DNA of 64,000 bases from Cryptomeria japonica. Lineage: Eukaryota > Streptophyta > Pinopsida > Cupressales > Cupressaceae. A model generated the notes under the pieces. That model searched no databases, was not told where the DNA came from, and saw only the letters and a program-made list of their open reading frames with translations. Below are positions 1 to 10,789 of the stretch, in pieces. The stretch lies in contig NC_081411.1 in NCBI RefSeq assembly GCF_030272615.1, forward strand, positions 211,746,744-211,810,743, written 5' to 3'. Every line of letters starts with the position of its first letter. Position 1 is the stretch's first letter. The position numbers and the translations under genes were made by a program.

Positions 1-3000
1 AATTCTGTGGAAGATCTAAGAGAGATGCGATGGTAGCCATGGCGTCAGCAGCTCGATTCTGATCTCTTGGTATCTGCTCAAAAGTGATAGTAGTAAATGA
101 TGTCTTTAGAGTGTCCACCATTTGCTTATATGGCATGAGTTTATCATCCTTGGTCTGATACTCATCTGTTGCTTGGCGAATGACTAGTTGGGAATCGCCA
201 TATACTTGCAATTCTTTTAATTTCCATTGTATGGCTAATCTGAGTCCTGTGATCAAGGCCTCATACTCTGCTATGTTGTTTGTGCATGGAAATGTGAGCT
301 TGTAAGACTTCGGGATGCTATCACCTTGAGGTGTGATAAACAGAATGCCTGCCCCCGAGCCGTGCCTAGTGTATGAACCATCAAAATATAGTTTCCATGG
401 TTGTGCTTCTGTGATCATGAATATCTCTTCATCTGGAAAATTGGAAATGAGAGGATGATCGCCTATGAGTGGTGCATCGGCCAACTGATCTGCAATAACT
501 TGCCCTTTGATAGCCTTACGGTCCACATACTCAATGTCGAATTCACTTAGAATCATTACCCATTTGGCCAAACGACCTGTCAATGCTGCTTTGCTGAGTA
601 AATACTTGAGTGGATCAATTTTTGCGATGAGTTGTACCTTGTGTGTTAACAGATAGTGCCGCAATTTAGTGGCTGCTAAGATTACTGCTAGGCAAGCTCG
701 CTCAATAGGTGTGTAATTGAGTTCATAGCCCACCAGTGTGCGAGAGATGTAGTAAATAGCACACTCTTTTCCTTCTGCATTATGTTGTGCCAGTAGTACA
801 CCCAATGCTGTACTTGTTGCTGAGATATAGAGCAATAATGGTCTACTTGGATCTGGTGGCGTCAACAAGGGTGGATTCATGAGATAGTCTTTAAGTGCCT
901 GAAATGCTTGCTGGCATCTGTCATCCCATTGGAAGCGTATGTTCTTGTGTAGCAGGTGTGTGAATGGGTGACACTTATCAGCCAATTGTGCAATGAATCT
1001 GCGGATAGATTGAAGCCGTCCTTGTAGTGTTCTTAGCTGACTGATATTCTTTGGAGGTGGCATGTCCATTATTGCCTTAACCTTTGCTGGATCGACCTCA
1101 ATACCTTTGCTTGAGACAATGTATCCTAGAAGCTTCCCGGAGGTCACGCCGAAGACACATTTCTTTGGGTTGAGTCGAACATGGTACTGTTCCAGTCTAT
1201 CAAAGATTTTATCTAAGATGTGAAGATGTCCTTCTCTAGTAAGTGATTTTGCTATTAAATCATCCACATAATCTTCCATTATAGTATGCATCATGTCATG
1301 GAAGATGGTGGTCATTGCTCTTTGATAGGTCGCTCCTGCATTCTTTAGACCAAAAGGCATTACATTCCAGCAGTATGTGCCCCATGGACATGTGAAGGCT
1401 GTCTTATGTTGGTCCTCTGGTGCGATCTTTATTTGATTGTATCCTGAAAAGCCATCCATGAGTGAAAGCATGGCATGTCCTGCTGTCAAATCTACTATGA
1501 TGTCGATATTTGGTAGAGGGAAGTCATCCTTAGGACATGCCTTATTCAGATCTCTGAAGTCTGTACAAATGCGGATGCCCCCTTTTGGTTTGCCAACTGG
1601 TACAATGTTGGAGATCCATTCTGCATAATCAATTGGTCTAATGAAACCAACATCCAGGAGTTTCTTGAGTTCTGTTTTGACTAGCACGGCAATTTGAGGA
1701 TGCATCTTACGAAGCTTCTGCTTGACAGGTTTGGCTCCTTTTGCTACTGTGAGATGATGCATGACTAAATCAGGATCAAGCCCAGGCATGTCTGCATATG
1801 ACCATGCAAAGTTGATCTGACGCTGTTGGAAGAACTCTATAAATTGAGGTTGTTCCTCTGGAGTGAGAAGAGATGCCAGATGTATGATATGAGGGTTTTC
1901 AGGAGTCCCCACATTGTATTCTTTGGTCTCCTCAATGAGGATCGTTGATCGTTCCTGTTGTGTATTAGCAGGGAGAATGTCAAACCCTTCATCCTCAGGC
2001 GCCTCAGAGAGGTTTTCACCGTTGGATACGCTCTTTCTTTTTACTTTTGTTGGATCAAACAGTGCCACAGTGTGGTTTTCACTAGAAGATCCATGTTTTA
2101 ATGTTATATTTTTGCAGCTGAAGGGTTTGGCATCCGCCCCGAAGTATGCTGCGCTATTAAGTTCAATGGCGAATCCAGCTTTGTGATCCCCGCTTGGTAG
2201 ATTATCCCTTAATTCCAAAAAGTCAATGATAGCCTCATCATTTTGGAAGAGGTCAAGACATGGGGGATTTGGTTGATTCCATTCAATGAGTTCAGGGTGG
2301 ATAATGGGCATTACTTCATCGATTAAGTTAAGTGCGGGAGATGTATCAGTGAGGGTTAAGACGGTGTGGTGAAGGTCGTTGATGGTACTCTCCCTGTCAG
2401 AATCAGGCGTAGGATGAGACGTAGGGTCTGTGGAAGATGTTTCCAGCTCAGGTACCCAAGTGGTCTTTATCTGTGCTTCTCCGTAAACAGGGATGTCTTT
2501 GCGGGGTGGAGGTGGTGATGTGTCTTCCTCATCTGAAGTGTTAAGTTGCACTGAATCGAATTCCCACTCATGTGAGTCGGTCTCTGAATCACTCTCCAGC
2601 ATCCGATTGCTATACCATACTGGGATGTCTTTGGAGTTAAACACAGCAGGTGTGATTGGTTTATGTATCCTTGTAGTGATCGGTGCTGCAGGAATTGTGA
2701 TGGGGTTTAATGGATTTGTCACTGGAAGTATCGGTAATGGTGACTCAGTGGCTTCTGCTGGAACTACTGGTGCCATAGATGCTGCTGCGGGTTCCAATAT
2801 AGTTGCTGCTACAAATGGTGTTGCTGATAGGATTACTGGTTCATTTGATGGGATGAGTGACATTGGTGATGGTGGAGTTGTGAGCCTTGAGGGGGCAGTG
2901 GGGATAGTGTTTGATGGTGCTTTGATTATGAAAGGTGTCCTCTTTACAGTAGGTGGGCAAAATGGTTTGCTAGGTTTTCCTTTAAATCTGAGTTTAGGAA

Positions 3001-3691
3001 GGATCTCTTTTTCAAAGCCTAGGCCTGTATTACCTTTGGGCTTGAACTCTGGCAGCAACGGTTCATGTCGTCCTTGTTTGCAGTATCCCAAAGCACTCTG
3101 ACCATCATATCCCATTCTTTGCATAATGAGGAGGCCTTTGCCATACTGTTCTGTAGGAAGTGTAACTCGCGGTTTGTCAGTGGTGATGGGATCTTTATAG
3201 ATCCATTCCGCTAGGTCCTTATCTTGTGTCTCTTCCTCTTGACTCTTTCCAAGAATGAAAGGCGTTAAGGCACATGGAGGCGTGATTAGTGGTTGCTGGA
3301 GCAACTGCTGTGGTTTACCATGTGTTCTAGGAGAAGTGGGCATTTGTCCCACACAAAAGAGCTGACTCAAGTTGTATTCTCCAGGACCTTCCTCTGCGAT
3401 TTTCATCTTAAGCTTTTCTTGCTTGGGTATAGGGGTGTTTGAACTAGCAAGAGAGGCGGGATTTACATATGATGTGGAGGAAATGGCTTCCCTATTATTA
3501 GGAACAGTAATTTCTGGTTGATGGCTGATATTATGGCAAAATGCAAAGGGATTTGCATCGCCCAGGATTGTGATCTCTGCACCATTATGTGGGAACTTGA
3601 TACATTGATGGTAGGTAGATGGAACAGCTTGCATGGCATGTATCCAAGGTCTCCCTAATAATAGATTATATGGCAGAGGAAGGTCCAGAAC
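1..3691 (-). CDS. pol: Pol region of element A (partial): protease end, G-patch, RT, RNase H, second RNase H
   Basis: This continues the gag-protease frame directly after the TAG at 3692-3694. I read the frame at both ends and through 1921-3060 and saw no stop. In order: the LLGR motif closing the protease (about 3640-3670); a G-patch-like segment starting near 3150, with glycines in [12 protein letters not shown]; a Pro/Ser/Thr-rich linker (about 2400-2960); RT, with the catalytic EDYVDD motif at 1262-1276; the retroviral-type RNase H (about 500-860); and a second, archaeal-type RNase H with [15 protein letters not shown] near 340-400 and [13 protein letters not shown] near 20-70. The second RNase H runs off at base 1; integrase should follow outside. 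There is no own start codon, so expression would need readthrough of the TAG. The domains are seen in the sequence; the Tat assignment rests on the dual RNase H. Confidence 0.87.
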
Positions 3692-5926
3692 CTAACAAAT
3701 GATATGCTTTACCACAGGGCCCACTCGGATTGGTAGTACCACAGCTCCTTTGGATGAACGCTCTGCATCATCATAGGCTTTGATGGTGATCTTCTTACGA
3801 GGATCCACTGATTCTATTGCATATCCCAATGCTGTGACCAACTGTAGTGTGCAAATGTTTAGGCCTGCTCCATTATCGATCAAGACTCGCTTGATCCTGT
3901 GTTGGTTGACGAAGCCTTCAATGTGGAGTGAGGCGTTATGAGGTTGCTGGAAGGAAGAGTTGTCACTTTCAGAAAAAGTGAGACAAGGTGATGACTTTAG
4001 ACTTCCAACCATGGCTTGAAATTGGTCCGTATTTAGATTTGCAGGGACTGACGCCTCTTGGAGTGCTTGATCCAAGATTGTTTTATGAGAGGGTGACAGA
4101 CGCAAAAGCTCCAAAATGGATATAAGTGCAGGGGTTTTGTCTAATTGTTCCACAAGATTGTACTGCTTTGGGACGGAGGTGGTGCCTTGTGGAGCTGCCT
4201 TGATGGTGACTTTGCCGCGACGCGTAACAACATTGCAATTTGAGGTGGGATTTTTGAAGGTTATGGTTGCAATTTGTTCACTGGCATCATACAGGTGATT
4301 GACAGTGTAATTATACGCAGCTTGCGTATAATCAGTGGTATCAGGACCTTGTCTGGACGTCGAAGGACCCCTTTGATCTTGCGATGGAAGTGGATTCTTG
4401 AACATCTGATGATCATTATTGGTTGTTTTTGGGTCATGTCCTTCAATTTCAATTTCTCCTCGGTCAATAAGATCCTGAATGAGATCTTTCAATCGGTGAC
4501 AATTACTTGTTTTGTGTCCTCTTCCTTGATGGAATTCACAATGTTCAGTATCTCTCCACCATGCTGGTTTGACCTGAGGCTCATAGTTGGATAGTTTAGG
4601 TAGAGTGACCAAATTCTGAGAAAGGAGTTGTCGCAACACTGTTTCAATGGGTTCCCCTAAGGGAGTGTATGTGCGTTTTTGTTTTTGTGGACGAGGTCTT
4701 GGTTCATCCTGAGATGTGATGCGACCTTGATTAGGAGGAACATTTGTGTTATTTTGAGGTGGAGGATTTTGTCCTGCAAACCGAACCACAGGTTGTGCAT
4801 TTTGGATAGTTCGAGCATCCACAACCCCATTGTTGACGATATTCTTATTCTTGTTCCAGAAGTTCGGTTTATCGCTATTGAAGCGCGGGCGAGGACCATC
4901 TTTTGGTTCATTAAAGATTTTGATGAGTCCTTTTTTGATGAGTGCCCTTTCACATTTTAAACCCTTGGTGATCATATCGTTAAAAGAGTCTGTGTCTTTG
5001 ACATCCAAGTGAAATTCCATTTCTTCGTTTAAGTTGGAAATGAAAATTTCCACTAGTTCTCGTTCAGGTAACTGAAGAGAACGTCTGCTAGACATTTGGC
5101 GCCATCGTTGCAGGAATACTGCGAATAATTCACCTGGTTTTTGTTTGGTGTTGCATAGATCAGCCATGGTGATGTCGCGTTCAATATTATAAGAGTAATG
5201 AGATAGGAACTTCTGGATGAGTTCCTCAAATGTTCTAATGCCACCTGGAAGTCGGGAAAACCATGATGTGGTTGTTCCTCCCAAGCTTTGGGGAAAAAGG
5301 CGCATTAGGTATGTGTCCTCATAAGCTACTTCAAGACAAGCAGAATGAAATTCTCGGACATGATCACGGGGATCCCCCTTTCCTCTATATTTTTCAAATT
5401 TGGGTGTTTCAAACCCGCGTGGAAAGGGTGGCATATAAATATTCCTATCAAACGGATAGGGACAGATGTCGTTAAGTGAAAATTGATTGGTCTTAACACC
5501 ACTATGAAGTTGTTGGGCGAAATTCGCGACTTGTTGCCGCAACATCTCCATTTCATTTGGAGGAGGAGGTGGTGGGTTACCTCGAGGGATGTTATATCTG
5601 ATGGGATCTCTACGTCTTTCCTCCTCATGGCGACTTTGTCTTTCTGATGCTTGTCTTAATTGGGCAAGATCAAAGTCTGAGGGGAGTTTGGCTCCTTCTT
5701 GAGCAAGTCTTAAGAAGTGAGCATCCGCATTGCTCCTGAGAATTTCATCAAATAATCTGTTAAAGTGAGGGTTATGCTGAACCCTTTCGATTGTTGAAGG
5801 AGTGGGACTACTTGGGTTTTCATCATTTACATTTCCTCCAAGTGCTTCTTGAAATTCATTGAGGTTGTCCTCTTCTTCCTCAATTTCTATTTCTCGTTGC
5901 CTTGATCGCGATCGGGTTTGAGCCAT
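3692..5926 (-). CDS. gag-pro: Gag-protease polyprotein of element A (744 aa)
   Basis: It encodes the structural capsid protein plus the aspartic protease of a Ty3 element. The N-terminus is Arg/Glu-rich. A retrotransposon gag domain lies at about residues 165-330, with FEKYRGKGDPRDHVREF near its start. A Cys/His segment, CEFHQGRGHKTSNC, takes the place of the usual knuckle. The protease active site is at residue 684, reading IDNGAG; the usual DSG/DTG triad has Asn at the second position. The frame stops at TAG (3692-3694), between the active site and the LLGR motif, and then continues open. The flanking codons suggest an original CAG, a single C-to-T change. The ATG at 5926 is the first in frame and follows a long non-coding leader. 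Confidence 0.88.
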   Translation of the reverse strand: MAQTRSRSRQREIEIEEEEDNLNEFQEALGGNVNDENPSSPTPSTIERVQHNPHFNRLFDEILRSNADAHFLRLAQEGAKLPSDFDLAQLRQASERQSRHEEERRRDPIRYNIPRGNPPPPPPNEMEMLRQQVANFAQQLHSGVKTNQFSLNDICPYPFDRNIYMPPFPRGFETPKFEKYRGKGDPRDHVREFHSACLEVAYEDTYLMRLFPQSLGGTTTSWFSRLPGGIRTFEELIQKFLSHYSYNIERDITMADLCNTKQKPGELFAVFLQRWRQMSSRRSLQLPERELVEIFISNLNEEMEFHLDVKDTDSFNDMITKGLKCERALIKKGLIKIFNEPKDGPRPRFNSDKPNFWNKNKNIVNNGVVDARTIQNAQPVVRFAGQNPPPQNNTNVPPNQGRITSQDEPRPRPQKQKRTYTPLGEPIETVLRQLLSQNLVTLPKLSNYEPQVKPAWWRDTEHCEFHQGRGHKTSNCHRLKDLIQDLIDRGEIEIEGHDPKTTNNDHQMFKNPLPSQDQRGPSTSRQGPDTTDYTQAAYNYTVNHLYDASEQIATITFKNPTSNCNVVTRRGKVTIKAAPQGTTSVPKQYNLVEQLDKTPALISILELLRLSPSHKTILDQALQEASVPANLNTDQFQAMVGSLKSSPCLTFSESDNSSFQQPHNASLHIEGFVNQHRIKRVLIDNGAGLNICTLQLVTALGYAIESVDPRKKITIKAYDDAERSSKGAVVLPIRVGPVVKHIIC

Positions 5927-8621
5927 TTTGTTTGCAAGTTTGTGTTGAAGTTGATTGAAGATGATGATGAGTTGTTCGATGAAAGATGGATGATTAGTGG
6001 ATTGTAGATCTCTAGCACTCTAAAGGTAAATGTAACCAGAATTCTTTCTTTGAATTGCTTGTTTGTTTTGATGAGTTTGGATGTGATAAGGTGTAGAGAA
6101 ATCTGAGATGTGTTACAGATTTTGACTACCTAGCAATGAGAGGATTCACTCATGAACTAGTTTTAACCTGCGTAGATGTGTCTCTTAGGATGAGCTTATC
6201 CTAGATGTAGAAACAATCTAAAAGTGATGTGATGTGTTTGATTTCAAGCAATATCTAAAAAAGGAATCTTGGGACAAGAACCTCTTAATGTTTTGAGAGT
6301 TTTGGGATGAATTGATGATGGAAAAATGATGTATGAATGAGATGATGGATGTTTTGTTTTCAACTTTAATAAAAACTTTGTGTTACAAATGGAACAAACT
6401 CTACTTCTTCCCTTTCAGGCGTTGGTGGCATTTCTCGAGCTGTGTTGTAGGTGATACAGATGTTTGGGAAGAAGTTGGGATTAATCTTTCCTCCTTGATT
6501 TTTGTGATAACTCAGAGCTTTATATTGCATAAAAGCTCTGCGGTTCAATGATTCGGAATCAAACTCGTTTGTTTTACCTTGAAGGTATAGACGCATGCGA
6601 TGTAGAAAGACTCTATGTGAGACAAAGATTTGTCTATTGAGATAGAAGAATTTCCTCCTTTTGATCAAAGCCTTTGAGCTTAATGGTTTTCTTTTCAAGG
6701 TAATATTCTGATGACACTTCTTCTTTCGCAAGATGTGAAGAATGGTCATAAATTTTGTCTCTTTGTTGTTTGTACTTTGTTTTTGGTATTTTTGTTTGTT
6801 TTTGAGAAATGTTGGATGAATACTGTGTTTTTGGGATTGATTTTCTGATTTTTCTTTGACAAGGAAACAAAGCAAGCACACAAACACAAGAATGTTGCCT
6901 CAAAGACACAAATGAGTATGGGTCTAGATCAACCCAATCCTTGGACTTGTTTTTGACCCTTCCTTTAGATGTATTTTAAGGTGTATTTCCAAAGCCTGAA
7001 GTCGGCTCAATTCGCACTAGGTCTGTAAAACGAACACACTTCAAACACTTTTTATCCCTAAGGTCAAATGGCCAGTTGTGATAAATTTAGCCCACATCTT
7101 GACATTTCTTCGACTTTGGTACTACATACCTTATGAATCCCGTCGTGGCAGGTAAGGATGTGATATACTAAGTCTTGCACGAGCATAACAAATAGATGAT
7201 CCCTATGATGGGGGAGTCACCACTTTTATCAAGCCACAAGTGACCTTTCAAAAAGCTATGTTTCTACTCAAGGAAATATGTATGGTGAGTATCTTGGGAG
7301 CAAAACCATCTATGCTCTTGCACTAAATTATACCTCAAATATCCTCAATCAATAGAATGGGTGGGCTACTACTTAAAGGTGTTTAGTCATGTTTGATGTT
7401 TTTGGACATAAGTTCATTCTGCAGTGACTCACTTAAGAGCCTTGTAACTGGTGGTGGGGCCCATTTGTCCTTTCGGCCAGTTACACTGTAGGAACAGCTA
7501 TACCCAAGGCTACAGCTTTCGCTCACACCTGATTTCTATAGCGGCTCGAAGGATTTACCGCTCGAGGTCGTTCCCAAGAGTGATGTGTCTCTTGGCAGGC
7601 CTCTCTTAAAAAGATAAAATTTTGAGTGTTACTAACACCTTTCTCTTGCACCTAGGACCACGAAAGCCAAGGGAGAGGATAGTGTGTGTTAGAAGTAGGA
7701 CCACTCGACCAACTCTTTGCACAAGTGTGCCAAGCACGAAAAACACTTGTTCTTTTTAATCTGTCATTGCAATGTGATCTAACTATTTGGAGATGTTGCT
7801 CCAACAATCATGGTGTTATTTTTAATTTTCAAAGGCAATTGTTTGAATAAACTAGAATTTGAAATCCTGGTCAACTTAATGAAAAACACGTTTGCATGAA
7901 GTAAAATTGCTTTGAAAATGAGACAAGTTGATTGTGAATTTTATTTGCACCAAAAATGGAAGTGTGGATTGTGAGTTTTATCTTGATGCAAGAAATAAAA
8001 TTTGCCTTGTTGATTTTAAGCACCAAAACGAAGTTTGTTTCCTAACTTGCAAAAAAAATAAAGTTGTTTTTGTATAAGTTTGTGGTTCTTTTTACCTTTG
8101 AACAATGAAATTCTTTTTAAGAGCCCCAAACAAATGTGTGATTCTTTTTTAAAAGCCCAAACTTGAAATGTGAAGTTAATTTTAAACCGAAATAAAAAGT
8201 GAATTCATTTTTAAAACCAACTTCAAAAACAAGTTAGTAAAAAATATAAATCTACTCTTTAATCTAATTTAAATCTGCACAAAAGAGAAAAATAGTTAGT
8301 AAAATCCACCTATTTGGTGGGCTTCTACAAGCCTAAATTTTTTTTATTTTTTTTGGTTTTTTATTTTTTTTGGTTACAAAGTGATTTGTACAACGTTTTG
8401 TTACAATAGCGCTAGTCTGCGTTTGAACAGAGGCACTATTTAACACAAACGTATTAAAAGAAAGGGAAAGACAGAGAAGGGAAAAGCACTGAAACAGGGG
8501 GAATAGCGCCAAAATAATGCCAAACGCACCAAAACAGTGTCAAAATCGCAACCTGTGTGACATTTTCAACATTCAAACATGTTATTGGTTAAAAAAAAAA
8601 AGTTGATCTTTTTGGTGTTTG
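5927..8621 (-). other. Untranslated leader of element A
   Basis: About 2.7 kb lies between the primer-site region and gag. I see no ORF with recognisable domains. The longest minus-strand frame (6366-6887) is Lys/Gln-rich low complexity and is not convincing. The stretch 8040-8400 is A/T homopolymer-rich. Tat/Ogre elements are known for long leaders, sometimes with an extra ORF; I cannot recognise one here. Confidence 0.6.
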
Positions 8622-8641
8622 GATTCACGTCGGGTTCACCA
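8622..8641 (-). other. Distal second primer-binding-site copy
   Basis: Twenty bases on the plus strand, ending in TTCACCA, match the 3' end of plant tRNA-Trp as I remember it, with no mismatch. They are followed by aa and TGATGCTC, exactly as at the primer site beside the LTR. The copy lies 220 bp inside the element. It is probably part of a duplicated U5/primer-site block. Confidence 0.7.
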
Positions 8642-8643
8642 AA

Positions 8644-8826
8644 TGATGCTCATGGAAATGGGGACAAGGCAACAACAAAGTTCAATGTTAATAAGTTAGT
8701 TTCAACCATAAAAACAAAACAAAGAACTAAAAACCATTCCAAACATATCAAGAGAGATTTCAAAAAGCATGAAAGAAGTTTAACAAAATAAAAGAAAGGA
8801 GAAGAGCCTCCCTAAGATGCTTCCAT
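8644..8826 (-). repeat. Diverged partial duplicate of the LTR A 3' end
   Basis: It starts TGATGCTC like the true LTR edge at 8864. It shares scattered blocks with the LTR in the same order, including atatcaagagagat followed by aagcatgaaa. It sits between the two primer-site copies, so the order is primer site, partial LTR end, primer site, full LTR. Confidence 0.55.
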
Positions 8827-8861
8827 GAAGGGTGCGTGTTCGATTCACGTCAGGTTCACCA
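8827..8861 (-). other. Primer-binding site of element A (tRNA-Trp), extended to about 35 nt
   Basis: The plus strand reads like the 3' half of tRNA-Trp: T-arm with loop TTCGATT, acceptor strand, and CCA at 8859-8861. About two mismatches to the plant tRNA-Trp I recall are spread over 35 nt. Two bases (8862-8863) separate it from the LTR edge, the usual spacing. Normal primer sites match only 12-18 nt. Confidence 0.82.
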
Positions 8862-9277
8862 AATGATGCTCTGCAAAAAGGATTAGAAAATCTGTTTGAT
8901 GGCAACACACACAAGAGCACAAGAAACAAACGTTAGTGTTAGCAACAAAAGATTATCCTAAACAGGCATATCAAGAGAGATATTAAGCATGAAATAGAAA
9001 GCATATAAACATAAAATGAAATAGCTAATCAAGATGCTCATAGTTGCTCCTCCCTTGTTCCTCTCCTCTCCAAGTCCCAAATGAGTGTAGCTCTCAGCAG
9101 CTTTTTGCACTATGGATGCTTATGGAGGATTGAGATTTAATACTAAGCTTCAAATATGAAATGAAAAGCTAAATACTATGCTAGAGTAGATAGTGATGCT
9201 ATGAAAAAGCTCTATGCTAATGCCAGTATAACAACAATACTCTAAAATGCTTCTCCTTTTGCTTGAGGAGAAGGGTT

Positions 9278-9287
9278 CTATTTATAG
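9278..9287 (-). promoter_or_regulatory. TATA box in LTR A
   Basis: The sense strand reads CTATAAATAG, a near-consensus plant TATA box. It is placed so that transcription would begin near 9250, leaving an R-U5 of about 0.4 kb before the primer site. Inferred from motif and position. Confidence 0.6.
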
Positions 9288-10254
9288 AAGAAATAGGGAA
9301 ATGAAGGGTTAAGATTGAGCAATCTTAACAAGGGTTAGGATTGAAAGTTGGGGATCCATGTGCACAATTGGCACCAATAAAATGGTGACAAGTTTCAACA
9401 TAGGATTGGGTTGAGAGAAGAGGTTGGAGGCATTAAAGGCCTGAGAAGACCTCATGGTTATCTAGAAGGTAAGGGTCAAGTCTAAATTAAGATTACCCAC
9501 TGGATTAAGAGTTAATCCAAGGATAAACCTTTGTGCAAATGTTTAAGAGATAATCATGGTCAAAGCATTAATGGCCTGATGAGACCTTTGGGTTGGGTAG
9601 AGGTTGAGTCAAAACAAATGTTTTAACCATGTGGGAGGGTTTGAGGTAACCATTAATGGTTATTGGAGACTTTGGGGATTAAGTGGTTGAAGGTTGAAAG
9701 CCTTCAATGGTTATCAAAGACTTTGAGCCATTTAGTGGTTGAAGGTTGGAAGCTTTCAAAGGTTATCCAAGACTTTGAGGGTTAATTTGTTGAACACACA
9801 AAGCATTAATTGCTTTTCAAAGACTTTGGAGTCTTTGAGAAGTGACTCCAATTTGCTTAGGAATGTGACAATATTTAGGGGATGGATTAGGCTAATTAGG
9901 AAGGGTTTAGAAGAATCTAGAAGGGGTTTAGGCATACAAGTGGATTTTGTAGGAAAATGCAAGTGGGAGAAATTTTGGTATTTTCAATTAAAATAAAATC
10001 ATTTATTTCAATTAAATGGTGTAAGTTGCATTTGGATAAATATTCAAATAAATATTAATTTATTTAAATGAGAAAAATGAAGATAAAGCATTTAAAATGC
10101 TTGAAGACTTTGAGGGAAACCATTAAAGGCTTGAAGACTTTAAGGAAAACCATTAAAGTCTTAAGAAGACTATAGAAGGAAGCCATCAAGTTTGAAGACT
10201 TTAAAGCCATCAAGTTTGACTACTTTAAGGGAAACCATTAAAGGTTTCAAGTGG

Positions 10255-10560
10255 GTGAGGATAAATAGGATTTTAAATAAATAATTTATTTAAAATAGTT
10301 GTGCAACTTGCTTTTGTAGGAAAATACAAGTGGGTGGAGGATAAAGGTGATTTAAATAAATTATTTATTTAAAATAATTGTGCAACTTGCTTTTGTAGGA
10401 AAATACAAGTGGGTGGAGGATAAAGGTGATTTAAATAAATGATTTATTTATTTAAATGTGAGAGGTGGGATTTTGGGGGATTTAAATAAATATTAATTTA
10501 TTTAAATGTGAGAGGTGGGATTTTGGGGGATTTAAATAAATATTTATTTATTTAAATGTG
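10255..10560. repeat. Tandem subrepeats in U3 of LTR A
   Basis: A unit of roughly 85 bp carrying ttgtaggaaaatacaagtgg is repeated about 2.5 times. It is followed by two copies of a roughly 60 bp unit carrying gagaggtgggattttggggg. Each unit contains an ATTTAAATAAAT...ATTTATTTAAAT type inverted repeat. Confidence 0.8.
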
Positions 10561-10789
10561 AGAGAAGATTTAATTAAACAAATATGATTTATTTATTTAA
10601 TTAATGGTATGAATTTGGTTAAGTGAATTAAATCAAATAAATTGAATAATTTATTTAATTAATAGGAGAAGAGGGTTAAGATGAATTAATTAAATATTAA
10701 TTTAATTAATTATTAATTGATGGTTAAATAATCAAATAAATACTAAGTATTCATTTAATTAAGTGGACAGATTTATGTGACTACAATTT

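Larger units (their letters stand above)
1..10785 (-). mobile_element. Tat-like Ty3/gypsy retrotransposon A, left-truncated by the window
   Basis: Read on the minus strand, the order is 5' LTR (8864-10785), primer site (8827-8861), a leader of about 2.7 kb, gag-protease (3692-5926), then protease end, G-patch, RT, RNase H and a second RNase H down to base 1. Integrase and the 3' LTR lie outside. The second RNase H after the retroviral one marks the Tat lineage of plant Ty3 elements, and the long leader fits that group. The right end abuts element B, whose gag-protease remnant stops at 10786, so A is nested in B; the expected 5 bp TSD is atttc (10786-10790). Only one stop interrupts about 1,970 codons, so A is the youngest large element on this side of the window. 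Confidence 0.88.
8864..10785 (-). repeat. 5' LTR of element A (about 1.92 kb)
   Basis: On the sense (minus) strand it begins TGTAGTCACA at 10785 and ends AGCATCA at 8864, giving TG...CA ends. It adjoins the primer site on one side and the interrupted element B on the other. A TATA box lies at 9278-9287. U3 is about 1.5 kb, very A/T-rich and full of short tandem repeats; R-U5 is about 0.4 kb. The 3' LTR is outside the window, so age cannot be estimated. Confidence 0.82.

Noticed and set aside
2493-3101. 202-residue plus-strand frame rich in Gly and Ser
   Set aside because: It is the antisense of the Pro/Ser/Thr-rich linker of element A pol.
6366-6887. 173-residue minus-strand frame in the leader of element A
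   Set aside because: Low-complexity Lys/Gln composition and no domain. It overlaps another frame of the same kind and is probably chance.
8827-8861. tRNA-Trp gene fragment
   Set aside because: Only the 3' half with a genomically encoded CCA is present, two bases from an LTR edge, so it is a primer site. No D-arm or anticodon arm follows.
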